From Flavobacterium album (GTDB lineage Bacteria > Bacteroidota > Bacteroidia > Flavobacteriales > Flavobacteriaceae), in contig NZ_CP029186.1 in the NCBI RefSeq assembly GCF_003096035.1, positions 1,563,001 to 1,627,000 of the forward strand: DNA of 64,000 nt, given 5' to 3'. Positions within the stretch are counted from its first letter, which is position 1; the number at the start of each line of letters is the position of its first letter. The notes below the pieces were generated by a model, which did not search any database, had not been told where the DNA came from, and saw only the letters and a list, made by a program, of their open reading frames with translations. This document shows positions 17,894 through 25,663 of this stretch, piece by piece. A program made the position numbers and the translations under genes.

Positions 17894-19519
17894 ATGAACA
17901 AATACATTGCGGCATTCATTATTGCATTATTCGGTTTCCTGCTATTTTATTTCGGCCTGCCGGTCATTAGCTATGGCTTCATCGGCTTTGCCGTGATCCT
18001 GCTTTTCCTTATTTCGCTTGCAATCCTTTTCACTGGTTTCGAGGTGTCGGCAAAAAAAGTGGTGCCGAAATTCTCTGCTTTCCATAAGGTGCTTTTCGCG
18101 GCAGCAGCAATATTGATCGTATACATAGTAATATTTCCTTTATTTACCACCCTGCCTATGTTTCGTAGCGAGTCGTACCGCAACCTCATTGGCAAAGTGC
18201 ATTCCGGCAAAGAGATGTCAAACCACATTGCGCCCATATCCATCAATAAGGTAAGGGTCGTAGATGAGGAGTTGGCGCACCTTCTTGGCGAAAAAATATT
18301 AGGCTCCGATCCCGCGCTGGGCAGTAAGTCGGAACTGGGTGAATTCTTTATACAGAAAGTAGGTGACGAACTGTATTGGGTAGCGCCGTTGTTGCACTCG
18401 GGCTTTTTTAAATGGCTGAATAATTCAGAAGGTACCGAAGGCTATGTAATTGTTTCGGCTACCAACGAGCGCGACGTAAAGCTGGTACAGAACCTTGGTG
18501 GCAAAGACCTTAAGATAAAATACCAGCCGGGCGCTTATTTTGGCAGTTATGTAGAAAGGCACCTTTATTTTAATGGATATGCCACAGTTGGGCTTGCCGA
18601 TTTCAATTTTGAGATCAACGACCAGGGCAAGCCGTATTGGGTGGCAACACGATATAAAAAAGAAATCGGCTTTAGCGGTAACGATGCTACCGGTATCGTA
18701 CTCGTAGATGCACAGACTGGCGCTATTGAGGAATATTCCATAGCCGATGCGCCTAAGTGGGTAGACAGGATACAGCCGATATCATTCATCATCGACCAGC
18801 TTTCCGATTGGGGCGAATACGTTCACGGCTACTGGAACTTCTCGAATGAAAATAAGCTGATGATCACCGAAGACCTCACGCTGGTTTATGGCGAAGATGG
18901 CAGGTCGTACTGGTACACTGGGGTTTCATCAGTAGGTAAGGAAGAATCGGCGGTTGGTTTTGTGCTGGTAGATACCCGAACCAAGGTGGCAACTATGTAC
19001 AACCAAAGTGGCGCTACCGAATATGCTGCACAGCGTTCTGCCGAAGGTAAAGTACAGGAAAAGGGATATAAAGCTTCATTGCCTATCCCGTATAATATCA
19101 ATGGCATTCCAACGTATGTAATGACGCTGAAAGATGGCGGCGGACTGGTAAAAATGTATGCCATGGTGGCCATCGGCGATTATACCATTGTGGGTGTTGG
19201 CAACACTATGCGCGAAACGCTGATGTCCTACAAAAATGTGTACAACATGGCTGGTAACCGCATAAACCCTGACGATAAAGACACGAGAAAAACCCTGAAA
19301 GCAGTGGTGGGCCGCATCCAGAGCGACATCAAGAACGGCAATAGCTTCTATTACTTTACGGTAAGCAATTACCCAAAAATATTCATTGGCTCGTCACAAT
19401 TGTCCAACGAGTTCCCGGTAACGGTGGTGGGCGACAGCATCAATATTTCTTTTGATGTGGATAATGAAGACGTAATCGATGTTACGACTTTTGATAATTT
19501 GATGATAGGGAAGAAGTAA
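17894..19519 (+). CDS. Membrane protein of unknown function with exoplasmic beta domains
   Basis: I do not recognise this 541-residue protein. It has three hydrophobic segments (about 4-24, 27-50 and 70-90), then a large hydrophilic region without further membrane helices. Two internal segments look duplicated: GIVLVDAQTGAIEEYS and GFVLVDTRTKVATMYN, PepSY-like strands about 110 residues apart. The last ~75 residues form a separate beta-rich unit. The start at 17894 is chosen over 17816, because the extra 26 residues precede the membrane segment and overlap the upstream gene. It ends at a good terminator. Confidence 0.75.
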   Translation: MNKYIAAFIIALFGFLLFYFGLPVISYGFIGFAVILLFLISLAILFTGFEVSAKKVVPKFSAFHKVLFAAAAILIVYIVIFPLFTTLPMFRSESYRNLIGKVHSGKEMSNHIAPISINKVRVVDEELAHLLGEKILGSDPALGSKSELGEFFIQKVGDELYWVAPLLHSGFFKWLNNSEGTEGYVIVSATNERDVKLVQNLGGKDLKIKYQPGAYFGSYVERHLYFNGYATVGLADFNFEINDQGKPYWVATRYKKEIGFSGNDATGIVLVDAQTGAIEEYSIADAPKWVDRIQPISFIIDQLSDWGEYVHGYWNFSNENKLMITEDLTLVYGEDGRSYWYTGVSSVGKEESAVGFVLVDTRTKVATMYNQSGATEYAAQRSAEGKVQEKGYKASLPIPYNINGIPTYVMTLKDGGGLVKMYAMVAIGDYTIVGVGNTMRETLMSYKNVYNMAGNRINPDDKDTRKTLKAVVGRIQSDIKNGNSFYYFTVSNYPKIFIGSSQLSNEFPVTVVGDSINISFDVDNEDVIDVTTFDNLMIGKK

Positions 19520-19572
19520 CACATGATGAAACAACGTTGCAGAGGTGGTGTATTGCAATGTCTCAATATGAT

Positions 19573-19606
19573 AAATCCTTCCGTAATTCGGGAGGATTTT
19601 TTATTT
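19573..19606 (+). terminator. Terminator of the 17894-19519 gene
   Basis: AAATCCTTCCG (19573-19583) pairs with CGGGAGGATTT (19589-19599) around TAATT, followed by a T-run that overlaps the stop of the convergent gene. Confidence 0.85.
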
Positions 19607-20293
19607 ACTTATATACTGATTTATCTTAATATCAAAATAAGCCGTATCATACATTGGCATCATCGAATAGAAAAAATCTTTGCGGACTTTAGGGTCGGAG
19701 GGTAGTGTAACGCAGTGAAGGTCTTTCTCCAGTATTTTCCATATCAGTTCGGTACAAAAAAGCTCACTGTCATCGTCAATGGTACCTTTATGGTCGAAAG
19801 GGATGTGCTTTGCAAGGTAGCCTTCCGCAAGCTGCGCTACCTTGTGGCCCATTGCCGCATCAGTGGTTTTTACATGCGTAACAATAATTTTTCCGGGCGC
19901 GGAGTAGTTTAAGAATTCTGCCAATGGCTGTATTTGCAGGCCGTCGATATTGGTAACATCAGAAGATAAGGAGTGAATGACATGCAGTGCCCCATTGCGG
20001 CGGACGATAATGCCGGCATGGGTCACATCAATAGTATTGTGGTTGATCGTGTCATTCAGGTTTTTTGAAATATAGTCGCTAAAAAACCCAAAGCCCCTCC
20101 GGAGAATGAAGTCCCCTTCTTCCAGCTGTGCCATTTCGGCTTTGCTTAGCCGTGTAACATCCTGGTTTTTGATGATCTCTTTTTGTTCCGACCGGTGGTC
20201 AAAATAAAAAAAGGCTTTATAGCTCATCAGCATAAAACAAAAAAGCACTACCAGGCTTAAAAATATTCTTTTAATGCGGTAGCGCTTTTTCAT
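19601..20293 (-). CDS. YiiX/YebB-like permuted papain-fold hydrolase, membrane anchored
   Basis: The roughly 230-residue protein has an N-terminal membrane helix and then a circularly permuted NlpC/P60 (YiiX-like) domain. It starts with LEEGDFILRRGFG, carries the His of DVTHAGIIV, and ends with the nucleophile Cys in SELFCTELIWKI after an FDHKGTIDDD acidic stretch. Such proteins are thought to be amidases or thioesterases of the envelope; the substrate is unknown. An upstream ATG at 20311 would add six residues. The gene begins 16-34 bases after the DUF4878-like gene, so the two probably form an operon. Confidence 0.8.
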   Translation of the reverse strand: MKKRYRIKRIFLSLVVLFCFMLMSYKAFFYFDHRSEQKEIIKNQDVTRLSKAEMAQLEEGDFILRRGFGFFSDYISKNLNDTINHNTIDVTHAGIIVRRNGALHVIHSLSSDVTNIDGLQIQPLAEFLNYSAPGKIIVTHVKTTDAAMGHKVAQLAEGYLAKHIPFDHKGTIDDDSELFCTELIWKILEKDLHCVTLPSDPKVRKDFFYSMMPMYDTAYFDIKINQYISK

Positions 20294-20327
20294 GATAACA
20301 GCAGCCATCATTGCGATGGCGTATTAT

Positions 20328-20711
20328 TTATTTTTTGCCTTCTTTGTTCATGGTAACTTTCCAGTCGCCATCAACTTTTTTAAGGTCCATTGTTTTTTCA
20401 GCAGAATCTTCTCCTTCAGCAATAACTTTGTACTTTACTACAGCTTTGTCTTCTTTTACGTCAGATGAAATGATTTCCACTTTTACGTCTTTTTTCTTGG
20501 CTTCTGCCTTTTGCTCAGGAGTCATCATGCCGCCTGCCATGCCAATCATCTGGCCTGTAGTCTCATCACAGTATTTCTTAGCTTCGTCAAAGTCTCCTTT
20601 TGTTGTGCTCTCAATAAAACTCTTCGCTACACCTTCAGGTCCGCTTTCTTTTCCGCATGATACAAATAGTGTGATCGACATGATCGCCAGCATTGCAAAT
20701 AATTTTCTCAT
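20328..20711 (-). CDS. DUF4878-like lipoprotein
   Basis: The 127-residue protein has a lipoprotein signal (Cys19 in LFVSCGKE) and a small alpha+beta domain starting GPEGVAKSFIESTTKGDFDEAKKY. It is of the kind found in DUF4878 and NTF2-like lipoproteins, where a helix precedes a beta-sheet ending KKVDGDWKVTM. It lies 64 bases downstream of purT and just upstream of the YiiX-like gene. No enzymatic motif is seen. Confidence 0.8.
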   Translation of the reverse strand: MRKLFAMLAIMSITLFVSCGKESGPEGVAKSFIESTTKGDFDEAKKYCDETTGQMIGMAGGMMTPEQKAEAKKKDVKVEIISSDVKEDKAVVKYKVIAEGEDSAEKTMDLKKVDGDWKVTMNKEGKK

Positions 20712-20775
20712 AATATAGGTTGTTAAATTTTTGTAAAAATATACTTTTCAGGTAAAAAAAATAACCAAAAACATA

Positions 20776-21942
20776 TTATTTATTAACATTTATTAATGCA
20801 GCCGCAATTTTCGACTTTTGTACGATTTCTTCTACAGGCGTACCGATAACATCGCTTACCAATGCCACACCCATCCGGCGGTAAGGGCGGGAGGTAGGTT
20901 TTCCGAACAGCCTGAAGTCGGTTTTAGGAAGTGCCGCTATTTTTTCTATTCCTGAAAAGGTAGGGTTGTCGCTATTTCCGGATGCCAGTATCACGGCGCT
21001 TGCACCGGCTTTTTCAAGCGTTACTTCGGCAATAGAGAGGCTGAGTATGGCACGAAGGTGCAGTTCGAACTCATTGAAATTCTGCGTCCCTGCAAGTGTC
21101 ACCATACCGGTATCGTGTGGCCGGGGCGAAAGTTCCGAGAAATACACACCCTCATCGGCCAGGAAGAATTCCACGCCGAAAAGCCCTGCACCACCCAATG
21201 CTTCGGTTACTTTTCGCGCCATATCCTGTGCTTCGGCCATAGCGGCATCTGTTACATTGGCGGGCTGCCAGCTTTCCTGGTAGTCGCCGCGTTCCTGCCT
21301 GTGCCCTATAGGAGGGCAAAAGAGGGTAGGGCCGTTATTTTGGGTCACAGTGAGCAGCGTTATCTCCGAATTGAAATTCACAAAAGCTTCCACGATCACT
21401 TCCACCACATCGCCGCGCGAGCCTTCCACGGCATACTTCCATGCTTTTTCAATGTCGGCTTCCGTTTTTATAGTGCTTTGTCCCTTGCCGGAAGATGACA
21501 TTAGCGGCTTCACCACACACGGGATGCCCACTTCGGCAACAGCTTTTTGCAACTCTTCCGCTGATGTGGCGTATCGGTAGTTGGCTGTACGCAGGCTAAG
21601 GTCTTTCGTAGCCAGGTCGCGGATGGCCTTGCGGTTCATGGTGAAGTTGGCCGCTTTAGCCGATGGTACTACCGTAATGCCCTGTTTTTCGTAATCGTAA
21701 AAGCGTTCGGTGCGTATGGCTTCGATTTCGGGGACAATAAAGTCAGGCTTATGCTTGGCAACTATCGCATCAAGGGCAGCTCCGTCTAACATATTAATGA
21801 CTTCAAAACCGTGGGCTACCTGCATGGCGGGTGCATTTTCATAGCTGTCAACCGCTATAACCTTCTGGCCGATGCGTTGTGCGGCTATAACAAATTCTTT
21901 GCCCAGTTCCCCCGAGCCTAATAGTAATATTTTCTTTTGCAT
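20776..21942 (-). CDS. purT: Formate-dependent phosphoribosylglycinamide formyltransferase
   Basis: The 388-residue ATP-grasp enzyme converts GAR and formate to formyl-GAR in purine synthesis. The N-terminal [10 protein letters not shown] binds the nucleotide substrate. The central ATP-grasp motifs include [16 protein letters not shown] and [20 protein letters not shown], and the characteristic [12 protein letters not shown] segment is present. It begins 19 bases after the yoeB stop, so it is probably read from the toxin-antitoxin promoter at least in part. Confidence 0.96.
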   Translation of the reverse strand: MQKKILLLGSGELGKEFVIAAQRIGQKVIAVDSYENAPAMQVAHGFEVINMLDGAALDAIVAKHKPDFIVPEIEAIRTERFYDYEKQGITVVPSAKAANFTMNRKAIRDLATKDLSLRTANYRYATSAEELQKAVAEVGIPCVVKPLMSSSGKGQSTIKTEADIEKAWKYAVEGSRGDVVEVIVEAFVNFNSEITLLTVTQNNGPTLFCPPIGHRQERGDYQESWQPANVTDAAMAEAQDMARKVTEALGGAGLFGVEFFLADEGVYFSELSPRPHDTGMVTLAGTQNFNEFELHLRAILSLSIAEVTLEKAGASAVILASGNSDNPTFSGIEKIAALPKTDFRLFGKPTSRPYRRMGVALVSDVIGTPVEEIVQKSKIAAALINVNK

Positions 21943-21961
21943 TGTGTTGTTGTGGTTAGTG

Positions 21962-22225
21962 TTAGTAATGACCTCTCAATTGTATTACATAAATAGTACT
22001 TTCTTCTACCGTATATACTATTCGGTGTTCCTGATTGATCCTGCGGCTGTAATATCCGCTAAGCTCATATCGCAAAGCTTCGGGCTGCCCGATGCCTGTA
22101 AAAGGCGTTTCCTGCATATTGGCCAGCAGCGATTTTATTTTGTTTAGAATCCTTGTATTATTGGTTTTTTTCCAAAAATTATAATCTTCCAATGCCGTAT
22201 CGGTAAACTCGATGCTAAAGCTCAT
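21962..22225 (-). CDS. yoeB: YoeB-type mRNA interferase toxin
   Basis: The 87-residue RelE-fold toxin cleaves mRNA at the ribosomal A site. Aligned by eye to E. coli YoeB, the catalytic residues are all present: Glu49 ([12 protein letters not shown]), Arg68 (EEHRLVY-like QEHRIVY), and His86-Tyr87 at the C-terminus. The characteristic GYYSRRI segment is also intact. Nothing suggests inactivation. The start overlaps the antitoxin gene by 11 bases, the standard antitoxin-first coupling. Confidence 0.94.
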   Translation of the reverse strand: MSFSIEFTDTALEDYNFWKKTNNTRILNKIKSLLANMQETPFTGIGQPEALRYELSGYYSRRINQEHRIVYTVEESTIYVIQLRGHY

Positions 22226-22469
22226 CCAAATTGATTTTTGTTGTTTTGCCCTGCTTTAATTGTTCTTTACCTAACAGCAGGCGTGAACGGTTTTTTTCGG
22301 AAGAAAGCAGTTTTAGTGTCTCATTCAGCGAATTATAATCCGATAATGAAATAAGCACTACATCTTCATTATTTGGACGATGCACTATGATCTCCTGATT
22401 ATCATCGATAACAGTATCAAGCGTTTCTTTTAAATTCTTTCTGAGATCTGTAATACTTATTGTTTTCAT
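22215..22469 (-). CDS. yefM: YefM/Phd-type antitoxin
   Basis: The 84-residue antitoxin begins MKTISITDLRKNLKETLDTV, the N-terminal DNA-binding Phd/YefM domain. EIIVHRPNNEDVVLISLSDY follows, then a flexible C-terminal toxin-binding tail. With YoeB it represses its own promoter. A palindromic operator with a TGTACA core lies directly upstream and covers the -7 box. The gene overlaps yoeB by 11 bases. Confidence 0.94.
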   Translation of the reverse strand: MKTISITDLRKNLKETLDTVIDDNQEIIVHRPNNEDVVLISLSDYNSLNETLKLLSSEKNRSRLLLGKEQLKQGKTTKINLDEL

Positions 22470-22474
22470 AGTGA

Positions 22475-22510
22475 ATTATTTTGTACTTGCAAATGTACAA
22501 AATAATGTAC
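22475..22510 (-). promoter_or_regulatory. yefM-yoeB operator overlapping the promoter
   Basis: ATTATTTTGTAC (22475-22486) and GTACAAAATAAT (22495-22506) form perfect 12-base inverted arms eight bases apart, with a further GTAC at 22507-22510. The hexamer TGTACA (22494-22499) matches the core described for the E. coli YefM operator. A -7 box on the minus strand (TACATTTG, 22490-22497) sits between and inside the arms. Confidence 0.8.
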
Positions 22511-22530
22511 GCTATTAATAATGAATCATA

Positions 22531-22558
22531 AAAAAAGCCCCCGCGTTGGCAGGGGCAG
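22531..22558 (-). terminator. Terminator of the aminotransferase gene
   Basis: GCCCC at 22537-22541 pairs with GGGGC at 22552-22556, followed on the minus strand by seven T. It insulates the toxin-antitoxin promoter from the upstream unit. Confidence 0.8.
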
Positions 22559-22565
22559 TATGAGT

Positions 22566-23750
22566 TTAAGCAAGCGCTTCTTTTATCCTTCGTAATGCTT
22601 CTGTGAGCAGGTCTTCGCTGGTGGCGTAAGAAAAACGGATGCAGTCAGGGTTTCCAAATGCATCACCGGTCACTGTTGCTACATTGGCATGCTCCAGCAG
22701 GTACATGCTCAGGTCGTCAGCATTATTGATTTTTATACCCTTCAATGTTTTGCCAAAGAAAGAAGATATATCAGGGAAAACATAAAATGCCCCTTCCGGC
22801 ACGTTGATCTTTACGCCGGGTATCTCTTTCAGCAAGCCTACAACAAGATCCCTCCTGCTATGAAAAGCGGCTACCATGTCTTTAAGTACTGATGGGTCGG
22901 CATCAACAGCGGTAATCGTGGCACGCTGTGCAATGCTGTTGGCGCCGCTGGTTACCTGGCCCTGCATTTTAGTACAGGCTTTGGCAATAAATTCCGGTGC
23001 GCCGATGTACCCGATTCTCCATCCGGTCATGGCAAAGGCTTTCGCTACACCATTCACGGTTATGGTCCTGTCGAACAGTCCCGGTATCGATGCGATGCTG
23101 CAAAAAGTACCTGAGAAATTGATGTGCTCATAGATCTCATCGGATACGATATAGATATTTGGGTATTTGTCCAGCACTTTGCCAATCGCAGTGAGCTCCT
23201 CACGGCTGTAAACCGATCCGCTCGGGTTACATGGCGAGCTGAACCACATCATTTTTGTCTTTGGGGTGATGGCTGCTTCCAGCTGTTCCGGAGTGATTTT
23301 GAAATCAGTATCTACAGATGTAGGCACTTCTACCGGCACACCGCCCGAAAGCTTAATGATCTCATAGTAGCTTACCCAGTAGGGTGCAGGCAGTATCACC
23401 TCGTCGCCATCGTTCAGCATTACCTGCCCGATGTTGTACAGCGATTGCTTTGCCCCTGTGGATACCACGATCTGCGAAGGCTTATACTCAAGGTCGTTAT
23501 CCCTTTTGAATTTCCTGCAAATGGCTTCTTTCAGTTCCATGTAGCCATCTACAGGCGAGTAGGTGCTGTAATTATCATGGATAGCCTGTATGGCAGCTTC
23601 CTTGATAAAATCCGGCGTGTTGAAATCCGGTTCGCCAAGGCTAAGGCTTATAATGTCTTTTCCCTGTGCTTTAAGCTCCCTGGCTTTGGCTGCCATGGCA
23701 AGGGTTTGTGAGGTAGATAGGTTATTGATTCTGTCAGAAAGCGGGTTCAT
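22566..23750 (-). CDS. Class I pyridoxal-phosphate aminotransferase (aspartate aminotransferase type)
   Basis: The 394-residue enzyme belongs to the AspAT I-beta/gamma group, which transaminates aspartate or prephenate with 2-oxoglutarate. Motifs include SLGEPDFNTPDFIKEAA near the N-terminus, STGAKQSLYN, NPSGSVYSREEL, the PLP lysine in NGVAKAFAMTGWRIGY, and the C-terminal CIRFSYATS. It is full length. The desaturase gene ends 34 bases upstream of its start, so the two may be co-transcribed. Whether it is aspartate- or aromatic-specific cannot be decided. Confidence 0.93.
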   Translation of the reverse strand: MNPLSDRINNLSTSQTLAMAAKARELKAQGKDIISLSLGEPDFNTPDFIKEAAIQAIHDNYSTYSPVDGYMELKEAICRKFKRDNDLEYKPSQIVVSTGAKQSLYNIGQVMLNDGDEVILPAPYWVSYYEIIKLSGGVPVEVPTSVDTDFKITPEQLEAAITPKTKMMWFSSPCNPSGSVYSREELTAIGKVLDKYPNIYIVSDEIYEHINFSGTFCSIASIPGLFDRTITVNGVAKAFAMTGWRIGYIGAPEFIAKACTKMQGQVTSGANSIAQRATITAVDADPSVLKDMVAAFHSRRDLVVGLLKEIPGVKINVPEGAFYVFPDISSFFGKTLKGIKINNADDLSMYLLEHANVATVTGDAFGNPDCIRFSYATSEDLLTEALRRIKEALA

Positions 23751-23784
23751 GCTTAGTGTAGTTTGTGTTATAGGTTGAAATTTA

Positions 23785-24879
23785 TTAGCTTATGGCAGGT
23801 TTCATTCCCAGTTCTTTAAGATGCCTGAAGTGGGCAGCTACAGCGCCCCTCATCGTTTTGAATTCGTGGTACGGCAGGTTGTGCTCTTTAGCGGTCTGCT
23901 TTACGATCTCGGCAATCTTACCATAGTGTACATGGCTAATGTTCGGGAAGATATGATGCTCTATCTGGTGGTTCAGCCCTCCGGTAAACCAGTTGATGAT
24001 TTTGTTTTTCGGGGCAAAATTTGCCGTAGTGTATAGCTGGTGTATTGCCCAGGTATTCTCCATTTCACCGTTCTCGCCGGGTATAGGGTTGGCGGTTTCT
24101 TCAACAACGTGCGCCAGCTGGAATACGATGCTTAATATAAGCCCGGCAACATAATGCATTACAAAAAAGCCTGCCAGCACTTCCCACCACGGAATGCCTA
24201 ACAGCATCGGGAGTGCCAGCCACACGGTAACATAAATGATCTTTGTGATCACGAGTATCGTCCATTGTTTTATCGGGCTTTGGAATTTACCGTAGGAAAG
24301 CCCTCTTTTTATATAACGCCTCATTTGCTTAATATCGGTAGTGATAGCCCAGTTGAACGTAAGCAATCCGTAAAGGAAAATAGAATAATAATGCTGGAAT
24401 TTGTGGAACCAGCTCCATTCTGCGCTGTGCGTAAAACGGATTACGCGGCCGGCATCGAGGTCTTCGTCGTGTCCGTGTATGTTAGTATACGTATGGTGGA
24501 GTACATTGTGCTGTATCTGCCAGTTGTTTACATTGCCCGCAAGGATGTAAAGGCTGCTGCCCATCAATTTGTTAAGCCATGATTTGGACGAGTAAGAGCC
24601 GTGGTTGCCATCGTGCATTACGTTCATCCCGATGCCCGCCATCCCGATGCCCATTACTATAGTAAGCAGTAGATGGATCCATAGGGGAATATCCAGTGTA
24701 AGGATTACAAAATACGGGGCAAAGAAAAGCGAGAACATAATTACCGCTTTGAGGTGCAGCTTCCAGTTGCCTGTTTTCTTAAGGTTGTTTTCCTTAAAGT
24801 AGTCGTTTACGCGTTTATTGAGCGTCCTGAAAAATTTTATAGAGTCGTTTTTAGAAAAAACGGGAGGGGAAATATTCAT
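23785..24879 (-). CDS. Membrane fatty acid desaturase
   Basis: The 364-residue di-iron membrane enzyme introduces double bonds into acyl chains using oxygen. The three histidine boxes are visible: HDGNH (89-93), HNVLHH (124-129), and QIEHH near residue 315, preceded by an NWFTGG segment. The QxxHH third box is typical of front-end/linoleoyl-CoA-type desaturases. Four membrane stretches surround the boxes. A promoter (CAAA 24932-24935, CAAAGGTA 24904-24911 on the plus strand) and a Crp/Fnr-like palindrome lie upstream. Confidence 0.93.
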   Translation of the reverse strand: MNISPPVFSKNDSIKFFRTLNKRVNDYFKENNLKKTGNWKLHLKAVIMFSLFFAPYFVILTLDIPLWIHLLLTIVMGIGMAGIGMNVMHDGNHGSYSSKSWLNKLMGSSLYILAGNVNNWQIQHNVLHHTYTNIHGHDEDLDAGRVIRFTHSAEWSWFHKFQHYYSIFLYGLLTFNWAITTDIKQMRRYIKRGLSYGKFQSPIKQWTILVITKIIYVTVWLALPMLLGIPWWEVLAGFFVMHYVAGLILSIVFQLAHVVEETANPIPGENGEMENTWAIHQLYTTANFAPKNKIINWFTGGLNHQIEHHIFPNISHVHYGKIAEIVKQTAKEHNLPYHEFKTMRGAVAAHFRHLKELGMKPAIS

Positions 24880-24903
24880 GAAAAATTATTATAACTTAAG
24901 TTC

Positions 24904-24935
24904 CAAAGGTAGTCATAATCAATACTGAAACCAAA
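24904..24935 (-). promoter_or_regulatory. Promoter of the desaturase gene
   Basis: Read on the minus strand, TTTG (24932-24935), a 20-base spacer and TACCTTTG (24904-24911) fit the Bacteroidota consensus. The start codon lies 24 bases downstream of the -7 box. Confidence 0.7.
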
Positions 24936-24939
24936 CTAA

Positions 24940-24953
24940 GTGATAAATATCAC
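24940..24953. promoter_or_regulatory. Crp/Fnr-like palindrome between desaturase and rsmG
   Basis: GTGATA-AA-TATCAC is a perfect palindrome of the TGAT-N4-ATCA form used by Crp/Fnr-family regulators. It sits just upstream of the desaturase -33 box and just upstream of the rsmG -7 box. Confidence 0.5.
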
Positions 24954-24963
24954 GTCAATTCAT

Positions 24964-24971
24964 TACTTTTG
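24964..24971 (+). promoter_or_regulatory. -7 box of rsmG
   Basis: TACTTTTG matches TAnnTTTG, and the ATG follows 14 bases later. No convincing -33 element is seen, and the region where it would lie holds the palindrome. Confidence 0.6.
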
Positions 24972-24985
24972 CGAAAAGTAAAATA

Positions 24986-25615
24986 ATGGAGGAGATAATC
25001 AGGCAATTCCCGGATCTTAGCGAAATACAGGTACAGCAGTTTGAAAAATTAGCAGCATTATACGAAGACTGGAACGCAAAGATTAATGTTATTTCAAGGA
25101 AGGATATCGACTCCCTTTATACAAAGCATGTGCTGCATTCGCTCGGTATCGCAAAGGTTATGGAGTTTAAGCCCGGTGCCGATGTGCTCGATGTAGGCAC
25201 GGGTGGCGGCTTCCCCGGGATCCCGCTTGCGATCTTATTTCCAGAGGCTAATTTTTACCTGATCGATGTTATTGCAAAAAAAATAAAGGTAGTGCAGGAA
25301 GTGGCAAATGCACTCGGACTTGAAAACGTGAAGGCCGAGCAGATGCGGGCCGAAAATGTAAAACAGGATTTCGATTTTATTGTAAGCCGCGCCGTGACCA
25401 ATATGCCCGACTTCGTTACATGGGTAAAAGATAAGATAAAGAAAAAGCAGCAGCATGAACTGAAGAATGGCATACTCTATCTCAAGGGCGGCGACCTGTC
25501 CGAAGAGCTGCAGGATTTCCCTAAAGCTACCCAATACAACCTCTCCGATTACTTTAAAGATGAATTTTTTGAGACAAAAAAGGTAGTACACCTGCCGCTG
25601 AAATATAAAGCATAA
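24986..25615 (+). CDS. rsmG: 16S rRNA (guanine-N7)-methyltransferase
   Basis: The 209-residue SAM-dependent enzyme methylates G527 of 16S rRNA. The SAM-binding motif DVGTGGGFPGIPLA lies at about 69-82. The N-terminal YEDWNAKINVISRKD and the VSRAVTNMPDFVTW segment are typical of RsmG/GidB. It is monocistronic, with a short leader after its -7 box and a bidirectional terminator downstream. Confidence 0.96.
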   Translation: MEEIIRQFPDLSEIQVQQFEKLAALYEDWNAKINVISRKDIDSLYTKHVLHSLGIAKVMEFKPGADVLDVGTGGGFPGIPLAILFPEANFYLIDVIAKKIKVVQEVANALGLENVKAEQMRAENVKQDFDFIVSRAVTNMPDFVTWVKDKIKKKQQHELKNGILYLKGGDLSEELQDFPKATQYNLSDYFKDEFFETKKVVHLPLKYKA

Positions 25616-25645
25616 AAAATGCCTCCGATCATGGAGGCATTTTAT
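25614..25645. terminator. Bidirectional terminator between rsmG and the Omp28 gene
   Basis: AAAATGCCTCC (25616-25626) pairs with GGAGGCATTTT (25633-25643). A- and T-runs on both sides serve the convergent transcripts. Confidence 0.9.
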
Positions 25646-25663
25646 CTAAGGTAAAAATCAATT

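Noticed and set aside
23124..23711. Plus-strand ORF opposite the aminotransferase
   Set aside because: It is a shadow of a well-supported PLP enzyme gene.
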